Shown here: in pieces, positions 12,692 to 24,200 of the stretch
Numbering within the stretch: the first letter of the stretch is position 1
Layout: each line of letters opens with the position of its first letter
Assembly: GCA_032622095.1 (NCBI GenBank)
Contig: CP136068.1
Location: 57,992,025-58,056,024, forward strand
DNA from: Siphonodentalium dalli
Lineage: Eukaryota; Mollusca; Scaphopoda; Gadilida; Siphonodentaliidae
Reading direction: 5' to 3'
Length of the DNA stretch: 64,000 nucleotides
Translations under genes and position numbers: made by a program
Notes under the pieces: model-generated
The model's database searches: none
The model's input: only the letters and a program-made list of their open reading frames with translations
Told to the model about the DNA's origin: nothing

Positions 12692-12969
12692 TACATTCAC
12701 ATACCAAATTTCAAGTCGATAGCTACACCCGTTTGCGAGATATATAGCCCAATGTCATTTGCGGATACCTCGGCCGGTGATGAGTTAACGCGACACAGTC
12801 AAATGCATCGGCAGGGTGAGAGTTAACGTATACATTCACATACCAAATTTCAAGTCGATAGCTACACCCGTTTGCGAGATATATAGCCCAATGTCATTTG
12901 CGGATACCTCGGCCGGTGATGAGTTAACGCGACACAGTCAAATGCATCGGCAGGGTGAGAGTTAACGTA
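12692..12969. repeat. Exact or near-exact 139-bp tandem duplication inside the Helitron-like element
   Basis: 12692-12830 and 12831-12969 are identical as far as I can read, each starting TACATTCACATACC and ending GAGAGTTAACGTA. The lack of divergence implies a recent duplication, unless it is an assembly artefact. Confidence 0.9.
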
Positions 12970-13363
12970 ATCTAACTTTATGACCTCTGACGACGTCATA
13001 GAAATTACGCATTGATTTTATCCCGATAAAAGCATCGGACCACTTGTACCTAATAATTGAGGCAGATAACTAAAACGGATACATACATATTATATATCGT
13101 TGGAAAGAGGACACGCCACAGATTCTAACCGTGCAAATTATATGACTGGCAATTTATTATTCGCGCTATATCGAATCGATTTGTGAGCACCGAACTGAAA
13201 TATATTAGCGCAAAAACGGCGTAAAAACAGATTTGACCTCCGCACGTGAAAAGTTGACCTCGCACGGACAAATAAATATGCCTATGTTCGTCTCCGGCCG
13301 AAAACACATCCAAATACCAAATTTCATCGAAATTGGCTTAGTCGTTTTTGAGTCCATCGATTT

Positions 13364-13366
<3 letters not shown>

Positions 13367-13401
<35 letters not shown>
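13367..13401. repeat. (CA)n microsatellite
   Basis: CA run near the 5' end (minus-strand sense) of the Helitron-like element. The same tract recurs at this position in related copies (33413-33462, 52550-52585), so it is a resident part of the family. Confidence 0.9.
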
Positions 13402-13403
<2 letters not shown>

Positions 13404-13500
13404 AACACACAGATCTTTCAAAATATATAATAGATATATGTATATCCAAGATTAATATTCACTGTTCATCTAGATATTAAATTGATTTTATTCTTTGTAG

Positions 13501-13664
13501 ATGACCGACAAGAACTGAATGAGATCATGGAGATCATGACCAGTGCCAAGCTCAGTATCAAAAAGGCTGTGAGAGAGTATCTCAAAACATTAGAGAATGC
13601 GGGTCGAGGGAAGCGAAAGAAATTCCCTTCCCAAAATGTCAAGGGAGATTCATCAGATGATGAG
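13501..13664 (+). CDS. Putative internal exon of an unrecognised gene
   Basis: A strong acceptor (TTTATTCTTTGTAG at 13487-13500) opens a 164-nt segment that ends at a donor (GATGAG|GTTAGT). Read with two leading bases it is open for 54 codons, and the required one-base phase is supplied by the exon ending at 11842. The peptide is charged and probably helical (DRQELNEIMEIMTSAKLSIK), then basic (GRGKRKKFP), then an acidic SSDDE end. I recognise no domain. It may be the truncated 5' part of a host or transposon-associated gene whose remainder was displaced by the elements from 13.9 kb onward. Confidence 0.4.
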
Positions 13665-13920
13665 GTTAGTGAAATTCTGTGTTTTCTGCTATTATTTTTA
13701 TAGTTCTCCATCCATATACAATACCACAATTCGGTGATATGAGTCCCCCCCCCCCTCAGTTAACCTGACTCCTCTCCTGGTACCATACATACACACCTGC
13801 ATATCAATATATATATATACTCAGACATGAATTAAAAACATTACAATTGAAAATTTGGTATAAGAACAAAATACTGAGTGAATTTGAATATGTCAGAGTA
13901 ATATAGTGTTCAGACGAGTA

Positions 13921-14125
13921 CAGTAATGCTCTAATTAATCGACTTAACCACAACATAATTATGGGTAACTTTTCAGGATTTAGTCGGAAATATGGCTTGT
14001 TGCATTCATCGGAAAGCTCTCGCTGAGAGCTTTCCGATGGCAACAAGCCATATTTCCGACAAAATCCTGAAAAGTTACCCATAATTATGTTGTGGTTAAG
14101 AAGTCGGTTAATTAGAGCATTACTG
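13921..14125. mobile_element. Palindromic MITE with TA target-site duplication
   Basis: The 205-bp element is almost entirely inverted repeat: arms of about 100 bp starting CAGTAATGCTCTAATTA at 13921 and ending as its reverse complement (TAATTAGAGCATTACTG) at 14125. The centre is near 14025 (CTCTCGCTGAGAG). It is flanked on both sides by TA, the target duplication of the Tc1/mariner/IS630 superfamily. Small differences between the arms show that it is not a sequencing artefact. It carries no gene. Confidence 0.9.
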
Positions 14126-14428
14126 TATGTTGCGTTGAAATGGGAATACAGACAATAACACTAAAGCATTAAGACAACTGTGATGCAAACTAAATTATTA
14201 CAGATAGATTGATTTGCTGCAATTGCAATACTGCATTTATTCCATATCGAACTATTAGCTGCAATTATTAATCAGGCGTTCTACATTGTAACATAAAGCA
14301 CGCACCTGTGTGAATGGTTTAATGCGGACAACAGAATGTGCTGTGCTGTATGTGTCAACACAATGTGCTGTATGCACCAATGCACCAGATTGTCTGAACG
14401 CTACTTACGGTAACATACCAGTACCATT

Positions 14429-16441
14429 TTAGTCAATTTCAAAAGGCATCAATTCGATAGAAAAAGATTTTTTGCCATTATTCACAATCATACACTTGTT
14501 GAAAATATCAGTGGGCTTGAATGATATACAAGCACAATCAATATCATCAATTTGAGTGAATGACTCCATCAGGTTACATTCCACATATGTATCAATCAGC
14601 TTATATGATCCTCTGGTGGCTTGTGTCAGGACATTTCCACAAATGATCAGTTCTCGCACACATTCACATTCAACAAGCTCATGACAACAGAAAAAACACC
14701 CAACAACAACACATCCGATTTGTACAAGTTTACCATTTCTAAGTTTTACAATGGAGTTATCTCTTCTGAATTTAGAAGCATAGCCAACCGTTGAATAAAG
14801 TGATCCATTGACACAAAACCTGTTGTACAATGAACATTCACTTTTCAAAACAGGGGAACCTTTCATTCTCCCAATGGAAAGCTTTTGTTGTACAGTTAGT
14901 TTCCCAGACAAGTAATTTCCAGCAAATGCACATTATAAGAAATGTTCTCTAGACCATATAGCGATTTAAATTTCACAACAAACTTGTCAAAACACAATTT
15001 TGATGAAGATAAATCATTCTTGGTAATTCCAGATTTCACAAGAAGTCCTATTCCACGGACAAGCAATAACCAGTGCTTGTAATAATGAGCAGGCAGAATT
15101 CCAGCCAAAATAATTGGTGAATAAAATAACAGAAATGATCTCCATTCTGTTGCTTTCCAGTATCTCCGTAGATTGATTGACCTGGGCAACCGACGAATTT
15201 CATTTGGTGGTTTAATTGCCAATACAAGTTTATCAATGTGCTCTGCTTTCCTGCCAAGGTAGAAATCTCTGTCGTGATTACAGCTTCCAAACCAAAGTTC
15301 CGATACTTGCCGCACAACACCCAGAAGAACAGAGTGCATATAATCAGGAGGAAAACCATTTATTACATCGAAACTTGGTAACCTCATGAATATATTGATC
15401 CCTTTAATCCCAAATTTCACAATGTTTTCCCCACAGGCTTTCTTAGCGTGCCGAACAGTTTCCTTGTGATTTCTTAGAGGAGGCATATCTTTAAGAACAG
15501 GGTATACTCTTGTTTCAACATGCCCCTTCGGTGTTCTTTCTCCCTTGTGTAAGCAGAAAGAACATCCAAATTCACCATTGAATGGTTTCATGTTTTGAAA
15601 AACTGGTCTGGCGATACTGTCGCAAACACATAATAGAGAAAGACATTTTGTTTTTCTTTCATTGCCATCCAAATCTTTCCAGATAATACCTGGATTTTCA
15701 GGAGAATTTATTTTTTGAATCTCATTAATGAATGGTTTCATGTACTGCATTGGATTTGGCTTTTATGAACCAAACCACAAAGAATGCAATAGCATAAATT
15801 CTGATTTTTTGTTCTCTGGTAGCTCATTTATAGTGCAGAACACAGGCCAGAATTATTTATTTGATGAACTGAACACAGGCGTGCCATCTGCACTTATTGT
15901 TAGAGTGATGTTATCACTGTGTTTGGTGAATTCCGAGACTGATTTCTGTTTATATAACTTTCCATCTCGAATACTATTGGTGTATTCTGTATCACGAACA
16001 GAGAGTGATGGGTCTGTCTTCACCAAGAATTTGCTGAGGTCCTGTTTTTCAAACAAATCCCTAATTTGAATTTCCAATGGAAGCGTTATAAAATAGTTCT
16101 TTTTAGCATGTGGTTTCTGTCTGTCAAAGTCGATTCCACAAAAAGAACATTTTTGCATGTCTGAATCCATGAGTGACTCACAATTTTCACAGAAGTAATT
16201 GAATACCAGTTCATCTGGAGTGTTGAAGTGTTTGTCAAAGAGATACTTGGATGCTGGTAGGCTATTTGGCAGTATAGTATTAAACAGCTCAATCAAATCC
16301 CTCAGTGCTATTCCACTTTATTTATGCCGCACAGTAAATGCCATAATCAGAGTCAAAAGTTCCCCTCTGCTGATGCCAGATCCACTTGATGCTGGTTCAA
16401 TCAGTAAAGTTGCACCATCACTGCAGGATTGGTCGGTTACC
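14429..16441 (-). pseudogene. CACTA/EnSpm-like transposase, degenerate
   Basis: On the minus strand one frame runs from 16441, just after an acceptor-like TTATTACTTTCAG, to about 14914, with in-frame stops at 16318-16320, 15853-15855 and 15763-15765. Read through the stops, it gives blocks I associate with animal EnSpm-like transposases: an N-terminal GELLTLIMAF...LRDLIELFN stretch, a CxxC...CxxC zinc-binding pair (CENCESLMDSDMQKCSFC), the WPVFCTINELP and LWFGS words, a second Cys pair (GCSFCLHKGE) and the DYMHSVLLG core. The frame breaks after NVHLLEITC. A further minus-strand frame (14911-14429, 160 residues) carries what is probably the C-terminal region in another frame, with the expected His-Asn-Gly core missing, presumably by deletion. 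The enzyme would cut and paste the element but cannot be made here. Class assignment (EnSpm versus related KDZ-type) is from memory of motifs. Confidence 0.7.
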
Positions 16442-16643
16442 TGAAAGTAATAATATTAACTGTCAGAAAAACACATTTAAGCTACCATTATCCTCCTCAA
16501 ATATTAATTACATGTACTAGTATTTCCTCATCTACATGTTTACAATAATTTCATAAACACATTATGATTATGGAAAATATAAACATCTACATTTATACTA
16601 GTAGTGTCGCAAAGATTCATCATGTATTCAATGTATCGCGATA

Positions 16644-16991
16644 TATGGAAAGCCGAAGGGGACATGCTAGTTGCTAATTGCTAGTTATACTATAATCAAT
16701 CAAAATCAACGTTACGACGCACGACTTGACGCGTTTTTTTCCCAAGGTGTTTCAGGGTGTTTCAAACTAGGAGATATAATTATTCTGCACGGGCTCCAAT
16801 TTGGTGTTCGATATTTTAAGGGCCATTCTTGGAAAATATTTATGTGCCCATATCTTTCATTTTTTGGCATATAATATGAATGTTGGGGTATATATATGGA
16901 TCCTCCCGCATCTAGACATGACTTAGGTTTTTTCTGCACGGGCTCCAACAACTAGCAATTAGCAACTAGCATGTCCCCTTCGGCTTTCCAT
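16644..16991. mobile_element. MITE with 44-bp terminal inverted repeats
   Basis: Terminal inverted repeats: TATGGAAAGCCGAAGGGGAC onward at 16644 and its reverse complement ending at 16991. Inside, the phrase TTCTGCACGGGCTCCAA occurs twice in direct orientation (about 16775 and 16931). The flanks (TATCGCGATA and GCGATAGGC) are suggestive of a duplication but not clean. It lies just upstream of the CACTA-like transposase, but the ends do not look like CACTA ends, so I treat it as independent. Confidence 0.8.
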
Positions 16992-18759
16992 AGCGATAGG
17001 CTATGAAATGATACTCGTATTGTATCGCATTATGTGTATCGCAATACAGGAAATCAAGTAATTTCTGAAGATGGGCATGTACCGGTATAAAAGAGCAATT
17101 TTTTCCTCAAAGTTTACATCTCTATAACTGTAACAGTGTACCTGTACCATTATGTGTATTTTACTCATATACCGGTAACTACATGTATATTTTAATTTAA
17201 AATGAATTGTGTCTCCATTTACATGTATAAATTATATGTTAGTACTGATAATTACATTATCTGGGATAACCCATATGGTAGACTTTCTGTTTAAATAATT
17301 ACCAGTCCTCTCTTATTTATAGCAGTGGTGGATCAGGATTCCCCCGACGCATGCAGGGGCTATATATGACTCCGAAAGCTACCAGGTGGGGGTGGCTAAC
17401 TCTGAGCTATTTAAGTAAAACATATCATATTGTAACTTCTTGCCCAGATTATTCCGACCGATACATTCAACTAAGTCCCGTAGCGATTTGAAGCTTTCGA
17501 GACCCCACCCAAACAAGCATCATGATTGAAAATGTTCTACATCAAGCCTGTATATGCCAGAGTATGGCTTCTGGTGGTCGTGCATTAATAAAATGCCAGA
17601 TATCACACAGACTTGACTAATTTCCGCATCCGTGAGAGAAGACATGTTTTGGACTGGCCTTAAATGTACTGATATAAGACAATTTGACTTCGCTTAGCAC
17701 TGCTCACTTGTCTGGCCTGTTAACAATGAACCGCTCGCGCGCAGGTGATTACTGTTGTCAATTATTGGTGTGGCCATGTAAAATACAATACATGTATTTT
17801 ACATACAGAAATTACATGCATGTGTGTATCCACCCTTATAATGGGACACAAGAAAATGATATATACAATGTATGTAAATAATCACATATAACGTAAATGT
17901 GCATATTTAGCCTGCCATGTAATACGAGACTCAGCTGTCTGGCCATCGACGCAGTCCTGTCTGGAATTTTGCGCGCCGGTGTAGGTAGTGACGTCAAGAT
18001 GTACGTCTTGATGTCATGACGCCTTTACTGGTTTCCCAAGAAGCAATCTTAAAATGACTCTGCGATCTTTCAATCGGAACTTAAAGTTTCCGTTTGTCGG
18101 CCTAGAACTTTGAGAATATTTCATCAATTTTTTAGGCGGAAATACCGTTAGAAATTGAAGATAATATGTAAACGGCCAGCAAGGTCGCTATATTCCTCTT
18201 TCGGGGTAAATATTTTTAATAATTTTATGAAATATGTAAACAAAACTTTTTCATGCAATTTAACTTTTTTGTTAACCAGAGCTTTTGTTCAATTTACATT
18301 CACTTTTTGAAATATATTTGGCTTTAGGAGCATGATGTTCCTACATATGATGAAGTATAGCTAACAGACTGTTGCTAGATCAAAGTTTTTTTTATTTTTT
18401 GCCCTGGAGCGTTTTGCCCAATTACACATTTCGAGGTGGCATTAATCAATACAAAATGGCGGCCGTCGCCAACAATAATTTTTGGACTCCGTTGACCTTT
18501 GAATTATGAATAAATTATTCTACTTTAGGTAATTTAATCTATTCTTAGAGTGGGCTGAAAAGTCGATTAGTATATATCATATTCGCATACGTATACCCTA
18601 GGTCGCTTCGCTTACGCGGCTTCGCCGCGGTAGAGCGGGCGCTATTATATACAAGACAATAATTAGGCACTTAGGTCATTCAAGTATATATTCCACACCT
18701 CCTCCAGTTCATATTCCAACTCTGTTTTTTTCTTTTCTCCTTTCCATGGGGTTACTATT
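16992..18759. other. Unclassified DNA with two small hairpins
   Basis: A hairpin GACGTCAAGA...TCTTGATGTC is at 17990-18017, and GC-rich GCGGCTTCGCCGC is at about 18618-18630. No gene is supported. An open frame at 17684-17881 has no recognisable motif. Confidence 0.5.
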
Positions 18760-19612
18760 GCTGAATAGGTCACTCTCACCGGTTTTCTGTGATAAAGTTA
18801 CCCAGGTTCCTGAAATTGTCATAAAGTTACCCAGGTTGGAGAGGATTGTGATAAAGTTACCCAGGTTAAAGGTACTCAACCCGTAAAGAGGGTCCCCATC
18901 TCAACAGATTCCAACAACAACAATCCGATCAGAGGGTCCTATATTACTATTTCTTTGGCTTTGGGGGTAACAAATATTTGATTCGAGTCGAGGAACCCAT
19001 CAAACAAAGCTCAGAGTTATTAGATATTGATTTTTGAAAATTCTTATGTTCTCGAGATGAGTACTTATAACTGCCGTCAATTTGGTAACATGCTCGAGAT
19101 TTTACGCCAAAATTCTATTCAAACAGACAAGGATGGATAACTCTATAATCAAGTGGTAATAATTGACTACGTACTGGGCCAGGAAGAATTCCCGATAATG
19201 AAAAATAATAGATTTCTAAAATCGATATCTAACAAATCTGAGCTTTGATGGGTGACTTCCTCGACTCGAATCAAATATTTTTGACCCCCGAAGCCATTGA
19301 AATAGTAATTGAGCGGAGTTTTATCGGGTTGAGTACCTTTAAGCAAATCTCACAATAAGAACTTGATTTAAAAGTGACTGAGGGAAATACTGTTCAGTTT
19401 TGGCATATAAAGCCCCTAAAGCACACATTAAGATATATTAGTACTGTAGCTCGTCATTTTGATCGCAAAAATGAATAATTTGTTGCTAAACATGAAATAT
19501 TCTTAACCTGGGTAACTTTATCACAATCCTCTCCAACCTGGGTAACTTTATCACCATTTCAGGAACCTGGGTAACTTTATCACAGAAAACCGATGAGAGT
19601 GACCTATTCAGC
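18760..19612. mobile_element. Mutator-like MITE with iterated terminal repeats
   Basis: Long terminal inverted repeats of about 107 bp (18760-18865 and 19505-19612) start GCTGAATAGGTCACTCTCAC. Each arm contains three iterations of a TGATAAAGTTACCCAGG-like word spaced about 30 bp apart. The flanks are GTTACTATT and GTTACGATT, a 9-bp target duplication with one mismatch; that length is typical of the Mutator superfamily. A second MITE (18866-19342) occupies the interior. No coding capacity. Superfamily assignment rests only on the duplication length. Confidence 0.7.
18866..19342. mobile_element. TTAA-flanked (piggyBac-type) MITE nested in the Mutator-like MITE
   Basis: Both ends read TTAAAGGTACTCAACCCG in inverted orientation (18 bp identical), with TTAA at each border as expected for piggyBac-type insertion. 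Subterminal sequence (TCGAGTCGAGGAA.CCATCA.A.A) is also inverted. A second, more diverged copy lies at 62819-63295, which confirms a mobile family. Confidence 0.85.
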
Positions 19613-20490
19613 GTTACGATTACTCCTTGGGGGAGTTGATCATTTGTTGGTGTTTGATATACATGTATATAGTTTCATATGCCCTATGATCGTGACCTGT
19701 TTTTGGCTATTATATCTATAGCCATCCAGCCGTTTTTTACTTAGTAGGTTTATGGACTGGAGCTAGCGAATACTCACTATCATTAGTGTTAATTATATCA
19801 AGTTATCCTCAAAATTAAATGCGACACATAAATTATGCCTTTCTCAATACTCGTCTGACGTATTACGAACTAGTTTCTATATTTTATTGTATCTGAGATA
19901 TTTCAAACCACGCTGCTCACCCCTTGTGAACACATAATCGTGCGTATCAAGAACTACATTTAAATCTCTGGGCACACACACACATCTATGTAGGTGTGGC
20001 TTTGTGTGTGCGTATGTGTATATAGGTCTGTGTGTTTATGTAATTATAGGTAAGTGTAGTTGTGTGTCTTCATGTTAGTCTTATGAATAGATCGCACTTA
20101 AACCGAATTATTGTCTACAATATTGCAGCTCTAAGACTCTGGTCTCTAACACGAATCATTCAAACTGCCACGGCCACGGACACCGTAGCTATTTATGTAT
20201 TATATAATAATTATATATAATGATTATATTTATAAGTGTATCCCTTGCTGAGTTTTGTAAATACTTTGTGGCATATGTATATGATACGCTCTCCCAATTG
20301 TGCAGACAATCCTATTGCATTCTATAATTCCACACACTCATTTACTCCTGACTTACCTCATCGATCCACGCCCCCCCCCTCTGAAACCGTTCACGACATG
20401 AATAGTTCTATCCCTCACTTACGCTGTCCTGATTATATAAAATGAATCTCATCAAAACTTATATCAGATCTTCCACACATGCATCTAGTC
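19613..20490. other. Unclassified DNA with GT-rich low-complexity stretch
   Basis: The GT/GTAT-rich part is 19975-20070. Nothing else recognised. Confidence 0.5.
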
Positions 20491-20497
20491 GAATAGC

Positions 20498-20498
<1 letters not shown>

Positions 20499-20538
<40 letters not shown>

Positions 20539-20653
20539 TATGTGTGTGTGTGTGTATGTATATATGCATGTATATGTATGTATGTGTATATGCATATGTG
20601 TATGTATGTATATGTGTATGTGTGTATATGTGTATGTATGTGTATATATATAG

Positions 20654-20694
<41 letters not shown>
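20499..20694. repeat. Compound (TA)n-(TG/TATG)n-(TA)n microsatellite
   Basis: TA tract 20499-20540, TG/TATG-rich core 20541-20648, TA tract 20649-20694. Open frames on both strands here encode only simple Tyr/Ile/Cys/Val repeats and are not genes. Confidence 0.95.
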
Positions 20695-20698
<4 letters not shown>

Positions 20699-21215
20699 GC
20701 ATGACTTCTTGTAACCGACGACCTTTTAAAACATAGTACCATTGTGGATGCATTGTCTATTATGAGTAATATATATATATACCCTAATGGAAATATGACT
20801 CCTATAATCTTTTCCGCTGCATATACATTTCGGTGATGAAGAGCTCCCAGCGCAAAACACACCCTAAGATTATCAAACTTAAGATGAACCCCTGTTTGGT
20901 CGACTCAACAAACCCATCGGCCGGCACAACCATGATTGGTATGCATTCTATTGCTACTCACTATTGCTATCTCATACTCTCATTCACTATACTCAACTGC
21001 CCTTCTGTTCTACTCTGTTCTCTTTCCCCTACATACTCACCCCTACCTGGCAAACAGACTGGTTTTGGAAACAAATCTAAAACACACCACTGATACGTAA
21101 ACATTTATATATGTTGAGTATGCTCTATTTATATGTTTGTTACTGTGCACCGAGGATGCCCAAAGCAGAACTGCTATCAGGATTTTGACATGACTTTTGA
21201 TAATGAGTGACATAA
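20695..21215. other. Unclassified DNA
   Basis: No gene or repeat structure that I can support. Confidence 0.5.
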
Positions 21216-24200
21216 TGTTACATAGCGCGACCTGATTTCTATTCTGTCCTAAGTGCATTTTTTGTGTTTCCGAGTAAATCGATTTTTAAATTTCAAAGTT
21301 CTGGCAAATGGTTGTTATTAGACTTATGGTGGATATCCTGGTATCTGCCGAGAAATCAGTATTCATTCTGCCAATAACCATCAACTTCGATAAGGAGATG
21401 CTCTTTCTGATATGATATTTCGACCAGATTCGGCAGGTGGGGTGCGATTTTTCGCATTTAGCACAATATGGACTCAGTCTTAGTAGAATATTTTTCGTGG
21501 GACACTATGGAAACGGAATTTTTTTCAGGACCGGTCTGTTCCAAGTGGTGATTACAAAAGAGATAATACGCACTTGGGACAACATGAAGAAAGATTTAGT
21601 CTCAATTTACAGTATAACATGATAGAATTAGAGATTACAATGTGAGCAGAGTGTGATATGTGCGCTCTTTGGAACAGTTAGCCAGCACATCGACATAGAA
21701 ATAAGCATTTTGAATTGGTGTTGTATGGCAAGATCGCGACTCTTGGTGATATATTGCATACGTAATGTTGATATGGCTTCATGGAATGTACTCTTCGTTA
21801 ATGTTAGTCCAGGAGATATTGGTCGACATCTGCGCCCCACCAGGACTCAACTTCACCCCACTAATTTTCTTTCTCAGTGTCTCCTCTAATTTGTTTCGGT
21901 TGTTAACAAGAAGAAAAAGTGGCCGCAGAGACTCCAGACAAGATGGCGTCCATCGTGGCGGCCATTTTGTTTATATGTATTGATCGCCGTTATCGTAAAG
22001 ATGATATAAAAAGCGGTCTTGTTTTCCGCTCGATTCGTTATGCTAATATACAACCCTCACAAATTAGCCAAAATTCCGACACCAGAATCCAATATGGCGG
22101 CCAAGATGGCCGCCGAAATGTGCATATATGCTATTTTTCTTACATTTTACCACCTTTCGTGTGTCTCTATGGGAAAATATTGGCATCTTGGCGTGAATTT
22201 ATACATTTATCGTATATAAGAGTCATTGACGAACACAATGGGATCATAATATACATTCATAGCGGGATAGTTTTGTCCAATAACACGTTTCCCAATGCCG
22301 GTATAATAGGTCAAAGCCGAACCAACACGAATAACGCGATGTAATGTTTCGAATCAATGAAAGTTATTGCTATCATAACAACACCCATGCATATATATGT
22401 GCAGGAGATACTCGAGCTAGGATTCCTCTTATACCTGAGTTGTGGAATATTTATCCAAATCCAAGACGGCGGCCAAAATGACCACCAGAAATAGAAAAAT
22501 CGCCAAAAATTGCTGATTTTAACATCAGTGAGCGTTATTGTCACGACAATTCCACACCTGTTAACTATTGTGAGTTTGGAACACTTAGGTGTTAGTACTT
22601 TCATTATACCATATCCATATAAAAGTTCCCCAGATCTAAAATGGCGCCCACAATGGCGGAAAGATTTTGAAAAATCACCGAAATTCCCTCATATTCACAT
22701 CATTGGGCATTATTTTCGAGACAACTGCACACATGCGGACAGTTGATTTGGAAATACCGAGGTGAAGTAATTACCTTGCATCTCATGCCATAAATTGTTT
22801 TCCAAATCGAAGATGGCGGACAAAATGGAGACCGAAATTTGAAATCAAGCTCACATTCCTTTACTTTCTTACGATGGTCGTTATTGTTACGCGAATTATG
22901 CCCACAATTACATGTTCATATGGAACATTGATATGAAGTATTCATTTGAGTTTGGCAAACTCTCACAGTCAAGATGGTGGCCAAACTGGCGGCCAGAAAT
23001 TGAAAAGAAGTCGATATTATCACATACTAATTTCAACTTTTTGTCATTATATCGATACGTATGGACGACACTGTACATACTATAGGCCATTTATTAGTTT
23101 CAACATAAGTCGTAGCCTTCTGGAAAGATGAAAACCCACAATTAATCATCGCGATGTGGCATTTCGAAATCCATTGTCCACCATAAGCGCACATAATGGC
23201 CGTTTAGGTGCGCCAAATAGCCATAGTATGGCCTCCAAAAATCAAAACAACAGTACATGAGCTTATTCTGATTTGCCACATTCAGCATGTCAAACAATAC
23301 ATATGCCGGTGTCCAGCTCACGTGTTTATCTCGAAAGCTGGGAATTCTTATCCTTATTCTTGGCGATCTTCATTCGTGGTATAGCTTATGGTATAATTCA
23401 GATGCTACATATGGGATCTGAGCGTTATTTTGTGCGATAAACTAGAAAGGAATGTGGTCGATGCGTATACTAGCTTTCAGAAGGACCTCGCTATCTGCGT
23501 ATTTTCAGCTTTGGTGACCTAATGGGGATAACAACATATACACCTGGTGATCTTACCAAACAGCCACTTCTCAATATATGGTTCATCAATTCACATACTC
23601 ATCTAATGCACTGACGTACCCGGACAACTTATGTATATGGCTTCGAATGTTGAAAGCCAGACATTTGACGGATGCCTTTCTGCTAAGGCGTAGAAGACCA
23701 TAATGCATAACATACCCACACGTCTTGACCATGAACAAAAGAAAAATCTTGTTGCGTACAGCAATTGTCTCATCGAACAAATTCAAGCAGATAATAACAA
23801 TACGTACGGTGCTAGTTTGTGGGCATGTGTCATGATAGTGGAAATGAAATTGGACCATGACTGTACCGCCCTTCTTTGGGTATGTTTTAGATTCAGACAT
23901 GATCTCATGTGTGGCTTTGCTTTCCTTCTATGCTAAGATTGTTCCCATCCGTTTGGAAGCCGTTCACAATCAACTGGACCAGGCGTGTACCACTGCCTAC
24001 TGCTATATAAGCCCCACCCAGACTGGGATGTAATCTTAAAGACGATGCCTTTCATAGTTGGTTGATATGTCATACACACTGGGTGGTGGTCGGTATGGTT
24101 CAAGAAAGTACAAATGCCATCAACACAAGGGTGAAATGTTCAACGCGAAGAACATCCAATGGAATGTTACGTTGATGAGATCTTGCATTTAGTTCAACAT

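Larger units (their letters stand above)
12544..13434 (-). mobile_element. Helitron-like non-autonomous element
   Basis: Read on the minus strand, the 5' end is TCTATTATATATTTTGAAAG (from 13434), followed by a GT-rich microsatellite. The 3' end is a GC-rich hairpin (CCCG GACGAAGT CGGG) a few bases upstream of a terminal CTAG, followed by T. These are Helitron-type ends: 5' TC, 3' hairpin plus CTRR, host A and T at the borders. No Rep/helicase is encoded, so it is non-autonomous. Elements with the same ends occur at 29001, 31285, 32549, 51214 and 52607. It contains a 139-bp tandem duplication (12692-12969). Confidence 0.6.

Noticed and set aside
14600-16200. Plus-strand open frames opposite the transposase
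   Set aside because: They are shadows of the minus-strand transposase frame, which has the family motifs.
20433-20862. Open frames over the TA/TG microsatellite on both strands
   Set aside because: The peptides are simple Tyr/Ile/Cys/Val/His repeats dictated by the dinucleotide repeats; they are not genes.
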